Assembly (NCBI RefSeq): GCF_001983995.1
Contig: NZ_CP019450.1
Span: 3,410,001 to 3,474,000 of the forward strand
Length of the DNA: 64,000 nucleotides
Origin: Halioglobus japonicus
GTDB taxonomy: Bacteria > Pseudomonadota > Gammaproteobacteria > Pseudomonadales > Halieaceae
Direction of reading: 5' to 3'
Part shown: in pieces, positions 11,072 through 20,177 of the stretch
Layout of the letters: each line of letters opens with the position of its first letter
Numbering within the stretch: position 1 is the stretch's first letter
Program-made: the position numbers and the translations under genes
Notes under the pieces: model-generated
Databases searched by the model: none
Told to the model about the DNA's origin: nothing
Seen by the model: only the letters and a program-made list of their open reading frames with translations

Positions 11072-11341
11072 CTATTCGTCTTCGTCGACGCCGAACTCTC
11101 GGTCCAGGTCGCCCATTTTTTTGGCGTAATAGAAAATCAGCCCCACGAACACATAAATAGAACCCTGCTGGGCAAACCAGAAGCCCAACTTGTATCCGCC
11201 GATCTGGATGGTATTGAGGACATCGACCAGGATAATGCCGCAGCCATAGCTGACGACGAACCAGATCACCATCAACTTGACCATTAAGGCCACGTTGCGG
11301 CGCCAGTACTCCTTCGCCTGATCTTCATTAAGTGGAGACAT
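11072..11341 (-). CDS. DUF4212 small membrane subunit paired with the symporter
   Basis: 89 residues with two transmembrane helices (VALMVKLMVIWFVVSYGCGI and GSIYVFVGLIFYYAKKMGDL), the opening YWRRNVALM and an acidic C-terminus, all features of DUF4212 proteins. These are regularly encoded directly upstream of ActP-like symporters and are predicted to be their small subunit. A GGAGG-type ribosome site precedes the ATG. Confidence 0.87.
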   Translation of the reverse strand: MSPLNEDQAKEYWRRNVALMVKLMVIWFVVSYGCGIILVDVLNTIQIGGYKLGFWFAQQGSIYVFVGLIFYYAKKMGDLDREFGVDEDE

Positions 11342-11433
11342 CGCACACCTCCTGTGGTGTTTTTATCGTTTGATGCTGCCTCAGATACTATCCAAGGCAG
11401 CCAGGTTAATCATTTAGACCTTGGTCGACGCAT

Positions 11434-12525
11434 TCAGAATGCGTACGTCACGGCGAACTGCAGGCGACTCAGATCGCCATCGCGGCCGTCTTCCTGCTCT
11501 TTGGTGGCGTAAATGAGTTCGTCGCCCACAGAGTACTTCGGCGCCGGGTGATACCACAGCGACGCATGCGCCGACTGGTATTCCTTCCCCAGCGAGCCGG
11601 CTGGGGCAAAATCGCCGCCATCCGGGTTATCCGCGGCAGCCATCGACAGCGTGAACGAACTGGACCACTCTGGATTCCAGAAATGCTGGTATGACACGAA
11701 CGCTCCCCATTGATCGAGGTTTTCGATATCACCGTCGGCATTCACATAGCCATCGTTAAAGGCATTCAGGCCCAGATAACGACCCAGCGCATCGCCGTAA
11801 CTCATCATAAAGCGCAAGTCGTCTTTGCCCAGCAGCCACTTGCCCGACAGGCTCAGTCCGTAGCCCATCTGGGCATCATCGGCGCTGCCGCTGTCATAGC
11901 TTAACTCGCGCAATATCCCCGCTACACTCCAATTCAGATCACCGGCCTTGCCGTTGTACCGAGCGACCATATCCGGGATACCCGCATGAAAGTTATCTAC
12001 CGGGGCCGACAGGCCAAGTCCGCCCTTCCCGTCAGAGACGGCATAGTTAAGGCGGGTGGTGGCATTCTAGGCCGCGAACTGTAGGCCGGCACTGGTCCAG
12101 CGCACCATGGGCTGGCGATTAAACAAGGTACCGACCGGGCCAACGAAATCGATCCGGTTGGGCAGGGCGCCCACATTAAAGAACGTCGACCAGGTCTGCC
12201 CCGCCAGCAGCGACTGGCCCTCGTCTTAGTTCCACTTCACAAACGCGTGGCGCAGGCGAGAGTTCCAGGAGTTCGAGATACGCTCATCTCCGCTGTTCCC
12301 CAACAGGAAGTCGAGTTCTACGCGCGTGGATATCTTGCCCACGTCAGTATCGGTCGCCGTGGTGAAGAAGAATCGAGAGGTTTTCGCGTGTAAATTGCTG
12401 GAGCTATAGGAATCGGCTGAGCCGTCGGACACGGGAATGAATGACGGCACCCGGAAATCCTCGATGAGATTATTACCCGGCTTACCCTCGCTGTCACTGA
12501 ATGTTGCGCCACAACCACTCACCTA
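11434..12525 (-). pseudogene. DcaP-like outer-membrane porin, degraded
   Basis: One continuous frame encodes porin beta strands ending in LSRLQFAVTYAF, the C-terminal aromatic residue of outer-membrane barrels, with IEDFRVPSFIPVSDG, GQTWSTFFNVGALPNRIDF and LFNRQPMVRWT as in DcaP-type porins. It is interrupted by TAG at 12525-12523, TAA at 12228-12226 and TAG at 12069-12067, all in frame, and the signal peptide and coiled-coil N-terminus are absent. No single indel repairs it, so it is a real pseudogene. It would have supplied outer-membrane entry for the neighbouring inner-membrane symporter. Confidence 0.75.
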
Positions 12526-12576
12526 AACTTTGCAGTGTGTTTCTCACCCCCAAGGCCCTCTGGGGCCGATGTGTTG

Positions 12577-12601
12577 AACCGGGCCACGGCCCGGTTTTTT
12601 T
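12577..12601 (+). terminator. Rho-independent terminator with no intact upstream plus-strand gene
   Basis: AACCGGGCC (12577-12585) pairs with GGCCCGGTT (12588-12596) and is followed by more T (through 12601). The nearest upstream genes are on the minus strand, so it terminates nothing visible. It may be the tail of a deleted gene, consistent with the truncated porin next door, or it may attenuate transcription into the response regulator. Confidence 0.6.
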
Positions 12602-12661
12602 GCTTTACACAAGCGGTGATAGACCGTACAACTAAATACAATAAGTCGAGGCGTATTTCCT

Positions 12662-13342
12662 TTGAGCAATGCACCGCACTCCATTCTGATCGCCGATGAT
12701 CACCCGCTGTTCCGCAGCGCCCTGCAGCAGGTGCTTGGGCCCTTGTTTGCCGAAGCCACTCTCCATCAGGCAGCCAATGTCGCCGAGCTGCAATCCCAGG
12801 TGGAACAACACCCCGACCTCAACCTGCTGCTGCTGGACCTGCATATGCCGGGAGCGCTGGGTTTTTCAGCGCTTTCGTGGTTCGTGGGCCACAAGCCAGC
12901 CACGCCGGTCATTATGATCTCCGCCAATGCCCACCCCGAAACCGTGCGCCGGGCAATCGACCACGGCGCAGCAGGCTTCCTGTCCAAATCGGCAGATATC
13001 AATGATATGCAGGATTGTATCCAGCGCGTCATCGCCGGCGAGCGTGGTCTGCACCCGGGGCTGGACTCGCGAGCGGACGGCGCCAGCCTGCAGTCACTGG
13101 ACGTTGCGGAGGCATTGGCGAGTCTCACAATACAACAGTTCCGGGTGGCGTCTATGCTGGTAGAGGGATTGCTCAACAAACAGATTGCCTATGCGCTGGA
13201 CGTCAAGGAAGCCACGATTAAGGCCCACATGACTGAAATTTTTCGCAAACTCGGCGTACATTCGCGCACCCAGGCGGTCCTCGCCCTGAGCAGCCTCCAA
13301 GTGGAACTGCCCCAGGATTTGAACGAGCCCCCGTCAGCTTAA
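12662..13342 (+). CDS. LuxR-type response regulator, CrbR/ErdR-like
   Basis: 226 residues from a TTG start. The receiver domain has the acidic pair ADDHPLF (residues 11-13), phospho-acceptor Asp59 in LLLLDLHMPG and Lys109 in GAAGFLSKS. A GerE/LuxR helix-turn-helix covers about residues 165-205 (NKQIAYALDVKEATIKAHMT, FRKLGVHSRTQAV). CrbR/ErdR proteins of Vibrio and Pseudomonas switch on acetyl-CoA synthetase and actP, and this gene lies about 1.3 kb from an ActP-like symporter pair. That role is inferred from the neighbourhood; no sensor kinase is seen in the window. Confidence 0.75.
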   Translation: MSNAPHSILIADDHPLFRSALQQVLGPLFAEATLHQAANVAELQSQVEQHPDLNLLLLDLHMPGALGFSALSWFVGHKPATPVIMISANAHPETVRRAIDHGAAGFLSKSADINDMQDCIQRVIAGERGLHPGLDSRADGASLQSLDVAEALASLTIQQFRVASMLVEGLLNKQIAYALDVKEATIKAHMTEIFRKLGVHSRTQAVLALSSLQVELPQDLNEPPSA

Positions 13343-13347
13343 ATGAT

Positions 13348-13363
13348 GGCCGCGAGCGCGGCC
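13348..13363. other. GC-rich hairpin between the response regulator and recQ
   Basis: GGCCGCG-AG-CGCGGCC is a perfect 7-base inverted repeat starting 6 bases after the response regulator stop. No T tract follows. A TATACT box at 13372-13377 lies just beyond, about 9 bases before the recQ ATG, but no good -35 box is visible at the usual spacing. Confidence 0.4.
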
Positions 13364-13385
13364 AAAAGCGGTATACTGCGCGGCC

Positions 13386-15184
13386 ATGAAAGACGCCTTA
13401 TCCCTGCTCAACACCGTATTCGGTTACGACCAATTCCGCTCGCCCCAGGACCAGATCATCGACACCGTCATCAACGGCGGCGATGCCCTGGTACTCATGC
13501 CTACTGGCGGCGGTAAATCACTCTGTTACCAGATTCCGTCGTTGGCCCGCAGTGGCTGTGGCATCGTGATCTCTCCGCTGATTGCCCTTATGCAGGACCA
13601 GGTCAGCGCGCTGCGGGAGCTCGGCGTACGGGCCGCCTACCTCAATTCCACCCTGGATCCAGGGCAGGTCATGCAGGTTGAGGAAGACCTGCTGCGCGGT
13701 GAACTCGATTTGCTCTACATCGCCCCCGAGAGGCTTAACCAGGAACGCAGCCTGGCACTACTTGAGCGAGCACCAATCGCGTTGTTCGCCATCGACGAAG
13801 CCCACTGTGTGTCCCAGTGGGCCATGACTTTCGCGCCGACTACCTCCAGCTGAGCCTGTTACATCAACGGTTTCCGGCCATTCCGCGTATCGCCCTGACC
13901 GCCACCGCTGACGAGCGTACCCGCGCAGAAATCATTCAACGCCTGGATCTCGGCGAAGCCCGCCAATTTATCGCCGGCTTTGATCGGCCCAACATACGCT
14001 ACCGCATTGCGCTCAAGCACAACGCCCGTCAGCAGCTATTGGGCTTTCTTAGGGAGGAACACCCGCAAGACGCGGGCATTGTGTATTGCCTGTCGCGCAA
14101 GAAAGTCGAGGACACCGCCTTCTGGTTGCAGGAGCAGGGCTTCAACGCACTGCCCTATCACGCCGGCTTGGACAGCTCGATTCGCGCTGACTATCAGGCG
14201 CGCTTCCTGCGGGAAGAGAACATCATCATGGTGGCAACCATTGCCTTCGGCATGGGCATCGACAAACCGGACGTGCGCTTCGTCGCTCATCTCGATATGC
14301 CGAAAACCGTCGAGGCCTACTATCAGGAAACCGGCAGAGCCGGGCGCGACGGCGACCCCGCCAACGCCTGGATGGTGTACGGCCTGCAAGATGTCATCAA
14401 GTTGCGGCAGATGCTCGACAGCTCCGAGGGCAGCGAGACCCACAAGCGCGCGGAGCAGCACCGGCTGAACGCCATGCTCGGGCTATGCGAAATCACCAGT
14501 TGCCGCCGCCAGAGTCTGCTGGCGTATTTCGGCGACGATCTCGAACAGCCCTGCGGCAATTGCGATACCTGCCTGGAGCCGGTAGACACTTTCGACGGCA
14601 CGGAAGCGGCGCAAAAAGCCCTGTCAGTGGTGTATCGCACTGGTCAGCGGTTTGGCGTGAATCACCTGGTGGATGTCTTGCGCGGCAGCGAAGGCGAGAA
14701 AATCTATCAGTTCGATCACCACCAGTTGCCCACCTACGGGGTCGGCAAGGATCTCGACAATAATCAATGGCGCTCGGTGTTTCGCCAACTGGTCGCACGG
14801 GGCTATTTGAGTGTTGATCTGGAACGCTTCGGGGCGCTGCGCCTTGAGGAACAGTGCCGGCCACTGCTCAAGGGCGAAGAGCGGATAGACCTGCGTCGCG
14901 ATGTGAAGAAAAAAACCGCCCGGCAAACCACCCGCACCTCGTTGCCTCAAGACATCGACGTTGCACTGTGGGAAGCCCTTCGCGAGTGCCGCAGGGAACT
15001 GGCAGAGTCACAGGGCGTGCCACCCTACGTTATCTTTCACGATCGCACCTTACAGGAAATGTGCGTTGTCCTGCCGCGCTCCAAAACCGCCTTCGGGCGC
15101 ATTAGCGGCGTCGGCGAGCGCAAACTCGACAAGTACGGGGATGATTTTATCGCCGTGATTGACCGCCATCTGGAGCAGGCCTAA
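13386..15184 (+). CDS. recQ: ATP-dependent DNA helicase RecQ (one-base frameshift at a G run)
   Basis: A superfamily 2 3'-5' helicase in recombination and fork repair. Walker A is [13 protein letters not shown] (Lys about residue 45) and the DEAH box is [10 protein letters not shown]. The frame breaks exactly there at GGG 13819-13821; one more G restores [13 protein letters not shown]. Motif VI is [12 protein letters not shown], the zinc-binding Cys cluster is [13 protein letters not shown]...CGNCDTC, then a winged-helix RQC region and an HRDC domain near the C-terminus. The restored length of about 600 residues is normal. Because the break falls in an invariant helicase motif, a sequencing error is likelier than loss. 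It converges on the sulfatase gene with a 9-base gap. Confidence 0.93.
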
Positions 15185-15193
15185 CCCGCTCGC

Positions 15194-16801
15194 TCACTGC
15201 TTGCAAAGGCCGCCGCCAGCAAACTTATACGGCTCGCAGTTGTAAATAAGCCTGCCAGCTTCACCGTGCTGCCAGTCCAGGGGTTTGAGCGCATAGGGCG
15301 GCGGCATCCCCGGGGCCGATGTCTCCTGAGTCTCTTCAATGGGGCGCGGATAAGTCGCCCAGTCTTTGGGAGCGCGCCAGCCCGGCGGTGGCACCAGTTC
15401 AGAGCGGGTACCTGCGACAGGGTAAAGGGTGCGCCAGTAGTGAATTTCACCGGCCAGTTCCTCCACAACCTCCGGGTATTCACTCGCCAGGTTGTTGTAC
15501 TCATTCGGATCCTCGGAAATCCTGAACAGATGATTGGTCACTGTGGCTGACAATAGCCCCTGCTCCACCTCCTGCACCAGCTTCCAGTGATCGTTGAACG
15601 CCGTGAACATGAAGCGGCCGCGAATCGGGGTTTCCGAGGTGAAGAACAACAGGTCTTCACGGGGCTGACGCTTGCCGTCAGCGATAGCCGGCCACATGCT
15701 GCGCCCATCGAGTTCAAACTGCTCATTGCCCGGCGTTACACCAGCAGCCTCAGCGAGCGTGGGAAAAACATCCATAGCACTCATGATCTGATCCATCTTG
15801 GCACCACCCTCGAGCGCAGCAGGCCAGCGCAGCAGCGATACCACCCGGATGCCTCCCTCCCAGGTCTCGCCCTTGCCGCCGCGCAGCGGTGCGTTATCGG
15901 CGCCACCGGATGCGTAAGCCGCGCCGCCGTTGTCACTGAAGAACAACACAATGGTATTGTCGGCAATCCCCTCCTCGTCCAGGGTGTCCAGCACCCGGCC
16001 GATGGCCTGATCCATGCCGTCTACCACGGCGGCAAACATGGGTCTGGCAGTGGGCTGGCCGGTCAGGCGACTGATCTTGCGGGACTCATCGGTATTGCGA
16101 CTGCGTGCCGGACCGCGCTTGTCCTCTAGGTCAGCATACTTGGCCACCAGATCGTCGGGGGCTTCCAGCGGTGTGTGCGGTGCAATGAACGGCATGTAGA
16201 TAAAGAAGGGCTTGTCCTGTTCACGATCGCGGATATAGCGCGATACCTCATCGGCGAGGATGTACGACTCGTAGCCCTCTTTTTCGATGGAGACACCGTT
16301 TTGCTGGAAGTCTTTGCCGCCCTGATTGGCAAAGGGCGGGAAATAGCCGACTTCCGTATGCAGGTGACCGTAGAAGTGATCAAAGCCCCGTTCGTTCGGG
16401 TGATAGGCCTGCAGCGAGTGTCCCAGGTGCCACTTGCCCACCATGGCCGTCTGATAGCCGGCCGCCTGGAAACTCTGGGGCATAAAATGTTCTTCGGGAT
16501 GAATGCCCGCATTCGTCCAGGGCCAGATCACCGCGTAAGCGACGCCAAGGCGAATCGGGTCGCGGCCTGTCATCAGTGCGGCCCGGGTCGGCGAGCAAAT
16601 CGGGGTCGTGTAGAAACGGCTCAATTCCACACCCTCGGCGGCAATTCGGTCCAGCGACGGCGTATCAATGTCGCCACCGTGGAAGCCAACGTCTGCCCAG
16701 CCTAGGTCATCGGCGACCATAATGATAATATTAGGACGGTCATTCGCCGCGGCTGTCATTGGCAGCAGCACAGCGAACAGCATAATTATCAGCTTGCGCA
16801 T
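15194..16801 (-). CDS. Secreted sulfatase (arylsulfatase family, Cys-type formylglycine enzyme)
   Basis: 535 residues. A Sec signal peptide (MRKLIIMLFAVLLPMTAAA) precedes RPNIIIMVADDLGWADVG, whose Asp pair (about 31-32) binds calcium. The sulfatase signature CSPTRAALMTGR has Cys69 as the residue converted to formylglycine; further metal ligands sit in LFFSDNGG. It should hydrolyse sulfate esters in the periplasm, on sugars or aromatics; the substrate cannot be told. I chose ATG 16801, which has GGAGGG upstream and a clean signal peptide. A maturation enzyme is required and none is encoded in this window; EgtB at 47842 shares that fold but not the function. Confidence 0.9.
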   Translation of the reverse strand: MRKLIIMLFAVLLPMTAAANDRPNIIIMVADDLGWADVGFHGGDIDTPSLDRIAAEGVELSRFYTTPICSPTRAALMTGRDPIRLGVAYAVIWPWTNAGIHPEEHFMPQSFQAAGYQTAMVGKWHLGHSLQAYHPNERGFDHFYGHLHTEVGYFPPFANQGGKDFQQNGVSIEKEGYESYILADEVSRYIRDREQDKPFFIYMPFIAPHTPLEAPDDLVAKYADLEDKRGPARSRNTDESRKISRLTGQPTARPMFAAVVDGMDQAIGRVLDTLDEEGIADNTIVLFFSDNGGAAYASGGADNAPLRGGKGETWEGGIRVVSLLRWPAALEGGAKMDQIMSAMDVFPTLAEAAGVTPGNEQFELDGRSMWPAIADGKRQPREDLLFFTSETPIRGRFMFTAFNDHWKLVQEVEQGLLSATVTNHLFRISEDPNEYNNLASEYPEVVEELAGEIHYWRTLYPVAGTRSELVPPPGWRAPKDWATYPRPIEETQETSAPGMPPPYALKPLDWQHGEAGRLIYNCEPYKFAGGGLCKQ

Positions 16802-16935
16802 TGGGGAAATCCCTCCGGGGAGCATCAAGAGTCCACTATGCCATAAAATGTAATACCACCGTATTACTTAACGTCCATTTTAGGCGCCAAACACCGCGCG
16901 GCGCAGTTTGTTAAACCCCGGATCCCAACGCAGTC

Positions 16936-17376
16936 ATGACGACCCAATCGCCTAGCGACAATACCCTGGCCATCTCCAATCAGGTCCACCTGCCACTGGA
17001 GGAGATCGACATGCAGGCGATCCGGGCCCAGGGCGCCGGCGGCCAGAACGTCAACAAGGTGTCCTCGGCTATTCATCTGCGTTTCGACATCAATGCCTCT
17101 TCACTACCGCTGTTCTACAAGGAGAAGCTCCTGGCCCTGCGTGATCGTCGCATTAACAACGAGGGCGTTTTAGTCATCAAGGCCCAGCGCTACCGAACCC
17201 AGGAAAAGAACCGCGAGGATGCGCTGCAGCGTCTGCAAACGCTGATCCGTTCTGTCGCAGTGGTACAAAAAACCCGCCGCCCCACTAAGCCAAGCCGCGC
17301 CGCCAAACGTAAACGTATGGACAGCAAGACAAAACGCGGCCAGGTGAAATCACTGCGCGGCAAGGTAACGTACTAG
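16936..17376 (+). CDS. arfB: Alternative ribosome-rescue factor / peptidyl-tRNA hydrolase ArfB
   Basis: 146 residues with the release-factor GGQ motif (RAQGAGGQNVNKVSSAIHLR, GGQ at residues 35-37) and a long basic C-terminal tail (SRAAKRKRMDSKTKRGQ) that enters the mRNA channel. It lacks the codon-recognition domain of RF1/RF2. ArfB releases nascent chains from ribosomes stalled without a stop codon. First gene of a plus-strand run with the CbiM-like and glycosyltransferase genes, 3 bases from the next. Confidence 0.92.
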   Translation: MTTQSPSDNTLAISNQVHLPLEEIDMQAIRAQGAGGQNVNKVSSAIHLRFDINASSLPLFYKEKLLALRDRRINNEGVLVIKAQRYRTQEKNREDALQRLQTLIRSVAVVQKTRRPTKPSRAAKRKRMDSKTKRGQVKSLRGKVTY

Positions 17377-17379
17377 CTC

Positions 17380-18045
17380 ATGTATCTGGATATCGCCCTT
17401 ATACCCGACGAAATCGCCTGGGCGGCGACGATTCTGGCAGCCATTGGGCTGGCTGCTCTGGTGCGCACGGCCGAGTGGCGCGCACTTGCCGTTCCCTTGC
17501 GTCAGCACCTGGTACTGGGCAGCCTGCTGGGCCTGGTAGCACTGTGGATGATCTCGGTGCGCACCTTTGACGGTCTCTGGCTGCATTTACTGGGCGTCAC
17601 CGCCGTTACGTTGCTTATTGGTCTGCGATTTACCCTGATGGTGGGCGCCATAGCGTGTGGCGTTCACGCACTGTTAATTGAGCAACCGCTGGCAGGTGCG
17701 CCAGTGGCGTGGCTGGTAAATGTCGTTGTGCCTGCAGGGGTTACCCGACTGCTGGTGCAGTGGCTCAGCGAACGCCCCCAGAGCAACCTGTTTATCTACT
17801 TGCTGGGCGCAGGGTTCGGCGGCGGTGTGCTCGCCTCATTCGCACTGGTCGCCGCAAGCCTGTTTATCCTCAGCATGGCCGGCCAGACCAACTACGTCAG
17901 TGGCGCGCTGGAAAACTGGCCTATGATTGCGCTCATTGCGTTCCCGGAGGGCTTCATCAACGGCATGATTTTGAGTGTCATTGTGGTGCTGAACCCGGAA
18001 GCGGTAAAAAACTTTGATTCTGATAAATACCTCGGAGAAGGGTAA
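17380..18045 (+). CDS. CbiM-like / energy-coupling-factor transporter permease family membrane protein
   Basis: 221 residues, about six transmembrane helices, with ALVRTAEWRALAVPLRQHLV near the start and the family-like ending ENWPMIALIAFPEGFINGMI (Pro-Glu-Gly-Phe). The N-terminus lacks the His metal-binding motif of true CbiM/NikM cobalt or nickel transporters, and no CbiN, CbiQ or CbiO partner is adjacent. Metal transport is therefore not supported by the context. Confidence 0.65.
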   Translation: MYLDIALIPDEIAWAATILAAIGLAALVRTAEWRALAVPLRQHLVLGSLLGLVALWMISVRTFDGLWLHLLGVTAVTLLIGLRFTLMVGAIACGVHALLIEQPLAGAPVAWLVNVVVPAGVTRLLVQWLSERPQSNLFIYLLGAGFGGGVLASFALVAASLFILSMAGQTNYVSGALENWPMIALIAFPEGFINGMILSVIVVLNPEAVKNFDSDKYLGEG

Positions 18046-18087
18046 ACTTGACCTCACCACATTAAACGGATCTTTTTGCGGTACCCC

Positions 18088-18846
18088 ATGTCCTGTTCCA
18101 CCAAACCCCTTGCAAGCCTTATCACCCCGACCCTGAACCTGGAAAAATTTCTCGCGCTGCAAACGCAGACTCTCAAAGACCAGACCTATTCCAACATCGA
18201 GTGGCTGGTTCACGATAGCAGCGACGCTGCGAGCGAAACGCTCTCGACAAGCGACGATACGCGCATCAGGTACTACCACCAGCCGGGTGAAATGAGCATC
18301 GGTAGCAAGCGTAATTTCCTGATTGGAGAAGCTCAAGGCGACGTCATCATCCATCTGGACGACGATGACTTTTACGCGCCAACGTACGTGGAAACCATGG
18401 TCGAAGCACTCGAGCAGGGCCACGATCTGGTCAAACTCAGTGGTTTCTTCCTGTATAGCAGCGTTTACCGCAAGCTGGGTTACTGGGACCTGAGCAGCGA
18501 AGATGACTATTGCCAGATCTGGTCTGCGGGCCCTCTGGGCCTGGCACGTAAGGATCTGAGTAATACACACGTCCACAAAGAGGCGTACTGGGGTTATGGC
18601 TTCAGCTATGCCTACCGGCGACACGTCGCCGAGCAAATTCCTTTTCCAGACAAAAACTGGTCAGAGGACACGACCTTTATTCTCGAGGCGATCGAGCAAT
18701 TCAACTGCCACGCGATGAAGGACCAGGAAGGCCTGGTGCTGCAAATACTGCATGAATCCAATACCAGTAAAAGCTATCCACAGCACTCCATGCCCGGGTT
18801 TGCCGTAGCGCAATTTTTCCCGGGCGTTCATCCCGGCTTTCTTTAG
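18088..18846 (+). CDS. Family 2 glycosyltransferase
   Basis: 252 residues from ATG 18088. GT-A fold: ASLITPTLNLEKFLALQTQT at the N-terminus, SIGSKRNFLIGEAQGDVI, and an Asp cluster HLDDDDFYAPTYVETM that serves as the DXD metal/nucleotide-sugar motif. WSEDTTFILEAIEQF resembles the catalytic-base region. No transmembrane helix, so cytosolic or membrane-associated. Donor and acceptor are unknown. Confidence 0.8.
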   Translation: MSCSTKPLASLITPTLNLEKFLALQTQTLKDQTYSNIEWLVHDSSDAASETLSTSDDTRIRYYHQPGEMSIGSKRNFLIGEAQGDVIIHLDDDDFYAPTYVETMVEALEQGHDLVKLSGFFLYSSVYRKLGYWDLSSEDDYCQIWSAGPLGLARKDLSNTHVHKEAYWGYGFSYAYRRHVAEQIPFPDKNWSEDTTFILEAIEQFNCHAMKDQEGLVLQILHESNTSKSYPQHSMPGFAVAQFFPGVHPGFL

Positions 18847-18861
18847 GCCTCGGATGCGCCG

Positions 18862-19167
18862 TCAACTGCCGGCGCAACACTCTTCCTGCAGGTAGTCGAT
18901 GAGCGCGTCGAGCTCTTCATACTGCGCCACACAATAAAGCGTTCGCCCCTCACGGCGTTGCGTCACCAGCCCCGCGGATACCAGCCCCGAAAGATGATGG
19001 GTAAGCGTTGAGCCAGGAATATCCAGCTGCGCCTGCACAGTGCCCACTGGCGTGCCATCGGCCCCCGCTCGCACCAGTTGCCGATAAATGGAAAGCCGTA
19101 CCGGGTGGCCCAACTCTTTGAGCGCCTTGGCAGCCTCCTCGAGGGAGAGAGTCGTGTTGTTTTTCAT
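18862..19167 (-). CDS. ArsR/SmtB family winged-helix repressor
   Basis: 101 residues: LGHPVRLSIYRQLV, then the recognition helix region DIPGSTLTHHLSGLVSAGLV and wing QRREGRTLYCVA. The protein ends with a Cys pair (EECCAGS), and a further Cys lies in LYCVA; these could sense a metal or metalloid. It is divergent from a permease gene, and the 84-base gap holds two matching operator copies, so autorepression and control of the permease are expected. Confidence 0.88.
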   Translation of the reverse strand: MKNNTTLSLEEAAKALKELGHPVRLSIYRQLVRAGADGTPVGTVQAQLDIPGSTLTHHLSGLVSAGLVTQRREGRTLYCVAQYEELDALIDYLQEECCAGS

Positions 19168-19168
19168 A

Positions 19169-19237
19169 ATTCGATATTACTAGTAATTTCTTGACAAGGG
19201 AACATGGCGCCTCTATATTTCGATATTTCTAGAATTA
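19169..19237. promoter_or_regulatory. ArsR operator pair flanking a consensus promoter
   Basis: Two copies of a TTCGATATT-x-CTAG-x-AATT element lie at 19170-19188 and 19219-19237; the first contains the perfect palindrome ATTACTAGTAAT (19176-19187) and the second ATTTCTAGAATT (19225-19236). Between them is a plus-strand promoter with exact TTGACA (19191-19196), a 17-base spacer and TATATT (19214-19219). A repressor bound at both copies would cover the promoter. Confidence 0.75.
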
Positions 19238-19251
19238 CAGAGTTGAACCCC

Positions 19252-20166
19252 ATGACATTTGATATGCAAATGCTTCAAGAAGCCATGCACATGTTCCTGT
19301 TCCTCAGTGTGGAATTGACCCTGTTGTACCTGATCATCAGCTACGGTGTGGGATTACTGCAGCATCACCTGGGACCGGAGCGTATTCAGTCCATCCTCGC
19401 CTCGCGGGGCGGTCGCGGTTACTTTATCGCCGCTTTACTGGGTGCAATTACGCCCTTCTGTTCCTGCTCGACCATTCCCTTTCTCAAGGGACTGCTGCGC
19501 GCACAGGCCGGCTTTGGCACCATGATGGTGTTCCTGTTTGCCTCGCCCCTGCTAAACCCGATCATCATCGGCTTGTTTGTGGTGACTTTCGGTATCAAGG
19601 TCGCGACCACCTATTTCGCCATTGCCATGGTGTCGTCGATTGTGGCCGGTATTGTCCTGGAGAAGCTGGGATTCGAGCGGTACATAAAGGCAGAGGCCTA
19701 TATGGCACCCCAGGCTTCCGGATGCAGCGCCAGCTGTGGCGCTCAGCAGGCAGTGCCCAGTAAGTGGCGGGTCATCTGGGATGCCACCTGGGCTGACTTC
19801 AAGAAAGCCCTTCCCTACCTGGCGGGCGGCATCGCGGTCGGTTCCTTTATCTACGGTTTCATGCCCTCAGACCTGGTCGCCAGTGTCGCGAGCGAAGACA
19901 ACCCCTGGGCGATCCCTGTCGCCGCGGTCATCGGCATACCGCTCTACATCCGCGCGGAAGCCGTGATCCCCCTGAGCGCTGCCCTCGCGGCAAAAGGCAT
20001 GGGGCTGGGTGCGGTAATGGCACTGATTATTGGCAGCGCAGGGGCCAGTCTGACAGAGGTTATTCTGTTGAAGTCACTGTTCCGCAATGCGCTGGTCGCA
20101 GCCTTTGTCGCCGTCATCCTGTCCATGGCCATTGGAGCAGGCTTCTTCTACCAATGGGCGTTCTAA
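19252..20166 (+). CDS. Permease of the DUF318/ArsP-like (SO_0444-type) metal or metalloid efflux family
   Basis: 304 residues, about eight transmembrane helices. The hallmark is LGAITPFCSCSTIPFLKGL, with CSCS in a membrane loop and FASPLLNPIIIGLF in the next helix. A Cys-rich loop (SGCSASCGAQQ) lies mid-protein. Relatives export trivalent arsenicals (ArsP) or Cu/Zn. I chose ATG 19252, inside the transcript of the ArsR-controlled promoter. The ligand cannot be told from sequence. Confidence 0.82.
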   Translation: MTFDMQMLQEAMHMFLFLSVELTLLYLIISYGVGLLQHHLGPERIQSILASRGGRGYFIAALLGAITPFCSCSTIPFLKGLLRAQAGFGTMMVFLFASPLLNPIIIGLFVVTFGIKVATTYFAIAMVSSIVAGIVLEKLGFERYIKAEAYMAPQASGCSASCGAQQAVPSKWRVIWDATWADFKKALPYLAGGIAVGSFIYGFMPSDLVASVASEDNPWAIPVAAVIGIPLYIRAEAVIPLSAALAAKGMGLGAVMALIIGSAGASLTEVILLKSLFRNALVAAFVAVILSMAIGAGFFYQWAF

Positions 20167-20177
20167 AGCACCTCAGC

